Positions 52,759-56,638 of a stretch of 56,638 nucleotides of DNA are shown piece after piece. A program made the position numbers and the translations under genes. The notes beneath the pieces are model-generated. The model saw only the letters and a program-made list of their open reading frames with translations. It was not told where the DNA came from and did no database searches. The DNA comes from Serratia nevei. GTDB lineage: Bacteria > Pseudomonadota > Gammaproteobacteria > Enterobacterales > Enterobacteriaceae. The stretch lies in contig NZ_JAMYWQ010000033.1 in assembly GCF_024160145.1 (NCBI RefSeq), positions 1 through 56,638 of the forward strand. Reading direction: 5' to 3'. Every line of letters starts with the position of its first letter. Positions within the stretch are counted from its first letter, which is position 1.

Positions 52759-54539
52759 AGCTGACGACCTTTAAGAACGGCAGCAGGCTGGCGATCCCGG
52801 CCATCTTCGCCGCGCTGTTTTTGGTGGCGTCGACCGTTACGCTCTATTACTACAGCGCCACCCTGTCGAAGAAAGGGCTGTACGCCATCGCCGGTACGCA
52901 GGAGAACTATTCGTGGTCGATCGCCAAGTTCTCCATCAAGCTGGCGGAATTCGACACGCTGGTCGAGCAGCAAAGCCACGCTGCGCAGGTGGACAACGAC
53001 AACCTGCGGTTGCGGTTTGAAATCCTCTATTCGCGCTTTTACGTGCTGGAAACCGTCTCCGAATCCACCCAGCCGCTGTACGCCGAACCGGACTATCCGG
53101 AAGTGGTCAAACAGATGCGCATACAGATGGATCGCATCGACAAGCTGCTGGACAGCCCGAAAATCGACTTCAATCAGGTTTCCGCGGCCATGAGGGCCAT
53201 CAAGCCTTACGCCATCGAAATGGCCAACCTGACCGACCACGCTGAGGTGAAGCAGCGCACCGCCGCCTATGAGGACTACATCGAGAAACGGCACATCATT
53301 TTCTATGGGCTGGTGATCGTCATGTTCTCGGTGATCGCGCTGATCGCCATCACCCTGATCGTGTTCCGCCAGCAGCGGCTGACCATTCGCCAGCAGGCCA
53401 AGGCGATCGAAGCGGAGAAAGCGACCCGCACCAAAAACGCCTTCCTCGGCGCCATCGGCCACGAGCTGCGCACCTCGTTGCAGAGCGTGATGTCGGCCAT
53501 CGACGTGCTGGTGAACACCCGGGTGTCGGCGGAGCATGCGGACACCTTCCAGCGCCTGGAGACCGCCGCACAGCAAATCGAAAGCCAGATGAAGGATCTG
53601 ACCGACTACGCGCACCTCGACAGCGGCATGATGGAATTGCGCATCGTGCCGTTCGACGCGCAGAAGCTGATCGCGGAGACCGCCAACGAAATCGCCACCC
53701 TGACCCGCAAAGAGCAGGTCAAACTGAGCTGCGAAGTGGAGTGCAGCCACCTGCTGGTGCACTCCGATCCGCTGCGCATCCGGCAGATTATCGTCAACCT
53801 GCTGACCAACGCCTACAAATACACCGACAGCGGCAGCATTACGCTGCACAGCTGCCTGCGCCGCCAGCCGGGCGGCAGTTCGTTGATTATTGAAGTGACC
53901 GACACCGGCATCGGTATCGAAAAAGACCAGCTCGATCAGATTTTCAAACCCTTTACCCAGTTGGATCAGTCACATACCAAACAGTATGCCGGCGTGGGGA
54001 TGGGGCTGGCGATCGTGCACGGCCTGGTGACGCTGCTCGACGGCACCATCACGGTGTACAGCGAAATCAAGAAGGGCAGCACCTTTATCGTCAGCATTCC
54101 GGTGCAGATCAGTGAAGAAGAGCGCGCCGACGAACCCGCCGCCGCCACAGCCCCTCTGCAACAAAAGCCGCAGCAGGTTCTGGTGGTGGATGACAATAAG
54201 TCGGTGGGTGACGCCTTTGCGGCGCTGCTGGACAAGCTGGGTTACCAGCACGAACTGTGCGATTCGCCGGAACGCGCGCTGCAAAAACTGCTCAGACGCC
54301 CTTACGACGCGCTATTGCTGGATCTGCAGATGCCGGGCATCGACGGCGCCGCCCTGGCCAGGCAGCTGCGCAACCGTCGCGGCCCCAACCGCCATGTGCC
54401 GATCATCGGCATCAGCGCCTACACGCCGGAGCAGCTGACGGCGGATCAGCGCGCCCTGTTCGACAACTACCTGATGAAGCCGGTGCGGCTGGATGCGCTG
54501 TCGAGCGCGCTGGCCGAGGTGTTCCCCGCTAAAGATTAA
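52755..54539 (+). CDS. Hybrid sensor histidine kinase with C-terminal receiver
   Basis: A 594-residue inner-membrane kinase. Membrane helices at about 13-32 and 181-204 enclose a 150-residue periplasmic helical domain. The phospho-acceptor His236 lies in GAIGHELRTSLQS. ATP-binding motifs are NLLTNAYKYTDSG, DTGIGIEKDQL, FKPFTQ and GVGMGLAIVHG. The receiver (about 470-590) has VLVVDDNK, the phospho-Asp in LLLDLQMPGIDG and Lys in NYLMKPVRL. No Hpt domain. Coupled to the upstream periplasmic protein by a 4-bp overlap and convergent with the HTH-receiver gene by 11 bp. The partner regulator is probably that convergent gene. Confidence 0.92.
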   Translation: MKLTTFKNGSRLAIPAIFAALFLVASTVTLYYYSATLSKKGLYAIAGTQENYSWSIAKFSIKLAEFDTLVEQQSHAAQVDNDNLRLRFEILYSRFYVLETVSESTQPLYAEPDYPEVVKQMRIQMDRIDKLLDSPKIDFNQVSAAMRAIKPYAIEMANLTDHAEVKQRTAAYEDYIEKRHIIFYGLVIVMFSVIALIAITLIVFRQQRLTIRQQAKAIEAEKATRTKNAFLGAIGHELRTSLQSVMSAIDVLVNTRVSAEHADTFQRLETAAQQIESQMKDLTDYAHLDSGMMELRIVPFDAQKLIAETANEIATLTRKEQVKLSCEVECSHLLVHSDPLRIRQIIVNLLTNAYKYTDSGSITLHSCLRRQPGGSSLIIEVTDTGIGIEKDQLDQIFKPFTQLDQSHTKQYAGVGMGLAIVHGLVTLLDGTITVYSEIKKGSTFIVSIPVQISEEERADEPAAATAPLQQKPQQVLVVDDNKSVGDAFAALLDKLGYQHELCDSPERALQKLLRRPYDALLLDLQMPGIDGAALARQLRNRRGPNRHVPIIGISAYTPEQLTADQRALFDNYLMKPVRLDALSSALAEVFPAKD

Positions 54540-55380
54540 AGCAGCGTTGCAGTGCGGCTTCGATCACATGGAGCCGCACCGGTTTTTCATAAGGGCCGAG
54601 CACGTCATACTCACGCATCGCCTGAGCGATTTCCGATTCGCGTCGGTCGGTGCCCAATTCGCCGGTCAGCACCAGGACCGGCGCGTCCGGGTTGTCGGAG
54701 GCGCGGATGGTGGCGATACAGCGATCCGCCGTTTCCTCACCGATCAGCCAGTCCACCACGTAACCGTCGAACAGGCTTTGTTGCAACGCCTGGCAGAAGC
54801 TGTCGACGTCGTAAAACGCCACCGCGTTGAAACCGCAGCTGCCGAGGTACTTGGCCAGCTCATCGGCCGCCTGATGCGAATCGTCCAACACCGCGATGCT
54901 CAGCCGCTCGTCGTCGCCGTAGCCGGGGCGGATTTCGATCAGATCGACACCGTAACGCTCACCTGCCGGTGCCTCATCGGCGCGATAGATATGCCATTGC
55001 CGATCCGCCCTTAACGCCACGAACTCCGACAGCCGTCCGGCGGGCAACGGATCGCCGATGTGTCCGACGCAAGGAATTTCCACCCCTGCCACAAAAAAGA
55101 TGGCGTCGCGCGCCATGTTTGGTTCGACGGTCTCGTGTTCGGCGCTCAAATCGGCGATCGCCGCCGGCGTTTCTCCCAACGCGGCCGCGACGCTGTTGAT
55201 CTGTTCCAGCGTCCAGGGGCTTTGCCCCTTCAGTTTGCGATGCGCATGTGAAAAACTCAGATCCAGGATGCGGCTGAGCTCTCGGGCATGCTGACGTTTT
55301 CCAATCCCATAATGTAAAAACAGCTCCCTGACCCGATTGGCAATCGACTGTGAATCGAATTTTTGATGATTGTTATCCAT
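54529..55380 (-). CDS. HTH-receiver regulator, BetR-like DNA-binding domain plus C-terminal receiver
   Basis: A 283-residue regulator with reversed domain order. The N-terminal HTH (about 10-75) has GIGKRQHARELSRILDLSFS then AHRKLKGQSPWTLEQINSVA, like BetR domains. A middle region (about 85-155) has VEIPCVGHIGDPLPAG and may bind a ligand. The C-terminal receiver (about 160-280) has IAVLDDSH, the likely phospho-Asp in GYVVDWLIGEE, VLTGE and Lys in YEKPVRL. It converges on the hybrid kinase with an 11-bp overlap, so it is the likely output. A palindrome at 55494-55522 upstream may be its operator. Confidence 0.82.
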   Translation of the reverse strand: MDNNHQKFDSQSIANRVRELFLHYGIGKRQHARELSRILDLSFSHAHRKLKGQSPWTLEQINSVAAALGETPAAIADLSAEHETVEPNMARDAIFFVAGVEIPCVGHIGDPLPAGRLSEFVALRADRQWHIYRADEAPAGERYGVDLIEIRPGYGDDERLSIAVLDDSHQAADELAKYLGSCGFNAVAFYDVDSFCQALQQSLFDGYVVDWLIGEETADRCIATIRASDNPDAPVLVLTGELGTDRRESEIAQAMREYDVLGPYEKPVRLHVIEAALQRCFNL

Positions 55381-55493
55381 TTGTTCCTTCGATTTTTTTT
55401 ACTGATTTATCAGTCGTTTTGATTATTTCTGCTGAAAAAGCCACATCTAAAACTAGCATCTCATGCAATTATGCGTTAAAAACGTTGCTTGAC

Positions 55494-55522
55494 ATACCAT
55501 GTTGCATCGTCAAACATGGTAT
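55494..55522. promoter_or_regulatory. Perfect 10-bp dyad upstream of the HTH-receiver gene
   Basis: ATACCATGTT (55494-55503) and AACATGGTAT (55513-55522) are perfect inverted repeats, 19 bp centre to centre, with TTGACA overlapping the left arm. They lie about 115 bp upstream of the HTH-receiver start in an AT-rich stretch. The spacing suits a dimeric regulator on one DNA face. Operator function is inferred. Apart from this, 55381-55700 holds no supportable gene. Confidence 0.45.
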
Positions 55523-55706
55523 CAAAAGAGACATACAGCAATACACTATAAAAAATAACACCAGCACGTTTTTTGATAATAACCATAATGACACCAGGGA
55601 AAATTTGTTCCGTTGCCGCTACTGAGACGATGTCCACATCGCTCGGACTGCACAAGCAATACGGGGCTTGAGCCTTTAGCGCTAATCTGTTTTACCCACT
55701 TTTAAG

Positions 55707-55734
55707 CCGGGATCCGTCAGGATCCCGGTTTTTT
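55707..55734 (+). terminator. Strong plus-strand terminator without a visible gene
   Basis: CCGGGATCC (55707-55715) pairs perfectly with GGATCCCGG (55720-55728) around GTCA, then TTTTTT. The nearest plus-strand gene ends at 54539 and no coding frame is credible in between, so the hairpin may end a small RNA from 55550-55734 or late kinase read-through. Confidence 0.75.
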
Positions 55735-55782
55735 ATTGCTCTGGCGCCGCGCCATCATACGTTCTCACCCCGCGGCCGCAAA

Positions 55783-55812
55783 TAAAAACGGAGCCGGCAT
55801 GCCGGCTCCGTT
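55783..55812 (-). terminator. Terminator of the autotransporter gene
   Basis: A perfect 26-bp palindrome, AACGGAGCCGGC-AT-GCCGGCTCCGTT (55787-55812), runs into TTTTTATT on the minus strand. It begins 23 bases after the autotransporter stop codon. Confidence 0.88.
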
Positions 55813-55835
55813 GTCGTTGAGATCGCCGCTGAACG

Positions 55836-56638
55836 TCAGAAGCGCCAGGTGAAGCCGGCGTTGACGCTGTTGTCCTGATGGTGCTGCGACAGCAGCCCGC
55901 CGTAGCCCAGCGACAGCGTGGCGTTCTTGTTCACCGCCACTTCCGCCCCCGCCTTCAGCACCATCCCGTCGCGCGAGACCGCCACGCTGTCCACCACGAA
56001 CGGCGCGTTGCCGCCGTTGAACCGCAGCCCGGTGCCTCGCTCCAGCCCGCCGTACTGGTGTTGCCACCCCAGCTCGCTGCGCAGCGCCACCGTCGTGCCC
56101 GTGCTCACCTGCCATTCGGTGTCCGCACGCAGGCCCAGCGTCGACACCGTCGCGTCCGTGTGCTGCTTATCCCCGCGCAAGGCCGCCGCGCCGCCGCTTT
56201 CCGCGATGCCGTTGTTCTCGAAGTTCACGTACGCCAGGTTCACGAACGGCTCCAGATTCAGCCACTCACCCTGCACGCTGTAGCCCGCTTCCGCGAACAG
56301 CTGCTCGGTGCGCGCGCTGTACTTCGCCGTGTCGCGGTCCGACTGCATCCCGTAGTTCACCGACCGCCTGGTGTCGATGCGGTGCCAGGTGTAGCCCGCC
56401 CCGCCACGCAGCGCCAGCGCCCCGAACTGCCTGTCGCCGTACGCCGCCAGGTGGTAGTTGTCGCTGTCCGCCTTCGACCCGTAGCCGCCGTGCAGCGAAG
56501 TGCGGGTGTAACCGGTCGCCACCCCCAGCCGCCAGTCGTCCGCTACCGCCGAGTCCAGCCCCACCAGCACCCCGTAGGTCGAGGCCTGATAGCCCGTGGC
56601 GTTGGCGTCGCCCGACGCGTGGTCCCACGCCCCCAGCA
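55836..56638 (-). CDS. Autotransporter C-terminal beta-barrel domain (partial, 5' end outside window)
   Basis: The last 267 codons of an autotransporter, open to the window edge. Visible are GAWDHASGDANATGYQASTY followed by GVLVGLDSAVADDWRLGVAT, then repeating amphipathic strands, and the C-terminal strand NSVNAGFTWRF ending in Phe as the assembly machinery requires. It forms the outer-membrane pore through which the passenger is exported. The passenger is not in the window, so whether it is a protease, lipase or adhesin cannot be said. A minus-strand terminator follows. Confidence 0.9.
   Translation of the reverse strand, partial: LGAWDHASGDANATGYQASTYGVLVGLDSAVADDWRLGVATGYTRTSLHGGYGSKADSDNYHLAAYGDRQFGALALRGGAGYTWHRIDTRRSVNYGMQSDRDTAKYSARTEQLFAEAGYSVQGEWLNLEPFVNLAYVNFENNGIAESGGAAALRGDKQHTDATVSTLGLRADTEWQVSTGTTVALRSELGWQHQYGGLERGTGLRFNGGNAPFVVDSVAVSRDGMVLKAGAEVAVNKNATLSLGYGGLLSQHHQDNSVNAGFTWRF

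Noticed and set aside
55350-55625. A 91-codon plus-strand frame upstream of the orphan terminator
   Set aside because: It starts inside the HTH-receiver gene, has AT-driven composition and no domain; a small RNA is a better explanation for the terminator.
1-56638. tRNA, rRNA, CRISPR, insertion sequences and prophage
   Set aside because: No cloverleaf, spaced direct-repeat array, transposase or phage gene was seen when reading both strands; small RNAs could still be missed without covariance searches.

Overview
The window comes from an enterobacterium and most resembles Serratia, probably S. marcescens or a close relative. It is GC-rich. It carries the conserved enterobacterial block yhiN-pitA-uspB-uspA ... 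rsmJ-prlC ... rlmJ-gor with family-typical protein lengths (PitA 500, UspB 111, UspA 145, GdhA 447, PrlC 680, RlmJ 280, Gor 450 residues). Around this backbone sit accessory islands with AT-rich flanks. No rRNA, tRNA, CRISPR array or insertion sequence is visible.

Layout. 1-1.6 kb: fetAB, an iron-export ABC system (-). 1.8-3.6 kb: a minus-strand group encoding a lipoprotein, an FKBP-like protein and a PapI/FaeA-type regulator. It diverges from a seven-gene P/MR/PMF-like chaperone-usher operon (+, 4.4-11.1 kb) that is followed by a LuxR-type regulator with cysteine pairs. A second chaperone-usher operon (-, 11.9-16.9 kb) runs tail-to-tail into it and has a winged-helix regulator behind its promoter region. 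18-20.8 kb: a MocR-type regulator and an EamA transporter, beside a short arginase-like remnant. 21.1-27.5 kb: srfABC, three overlapping genes. 27.5-30.9 kb: a decayed stretch with a frameshifted VOC gene, a truncated FAD-oxidoreductase gene, an intact acyltransferase and a NUDIX gene without a usual start codon. 30.9-38.8 kb: yhiN, pitA, uspB, an SDR/LysR pair, uspA and gdhA. 39.1-46.2 kb: a sugar-uptake operon (binding protein, ATPase, two permeases, FGGY kinase, SIS isomerase), interrupted by a 268-bp palindromic repeat. 46.2-52.1 kb: rsmJ, prlC, a HIT protein gene, rlmJ and gor. 52.3-55.4 kb: a three-gene signalling unit (cofactor-fold periplasmic protein, hybrid histidine kinase, and a convergent HTH-receiver regulator). 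The window ends in the barrel domain of an autotransporter.

How the parts work together. The two fimbrial operons and three dissimilar regulators form one adhesion locus. Its AT-rich 757-bp divergent promoter region holds GATC sites compatible with PapI/Lrp/Dam switching. The sugar operon imports a sugar, probably a pentose, phosphorylates it (the kinase resembles D-ribulokinases) and isomerises the product. The strongest candidates for undescribed biology are the 52-55 kb signalling unit, the srfABC module (actin-like ATPase plus a degenerate GTPase-like partner plus a membrane protein), the non-canonical FKBP/lipoprotein pair linked to fimbriae, and the palindromic element inside the sugar operon.
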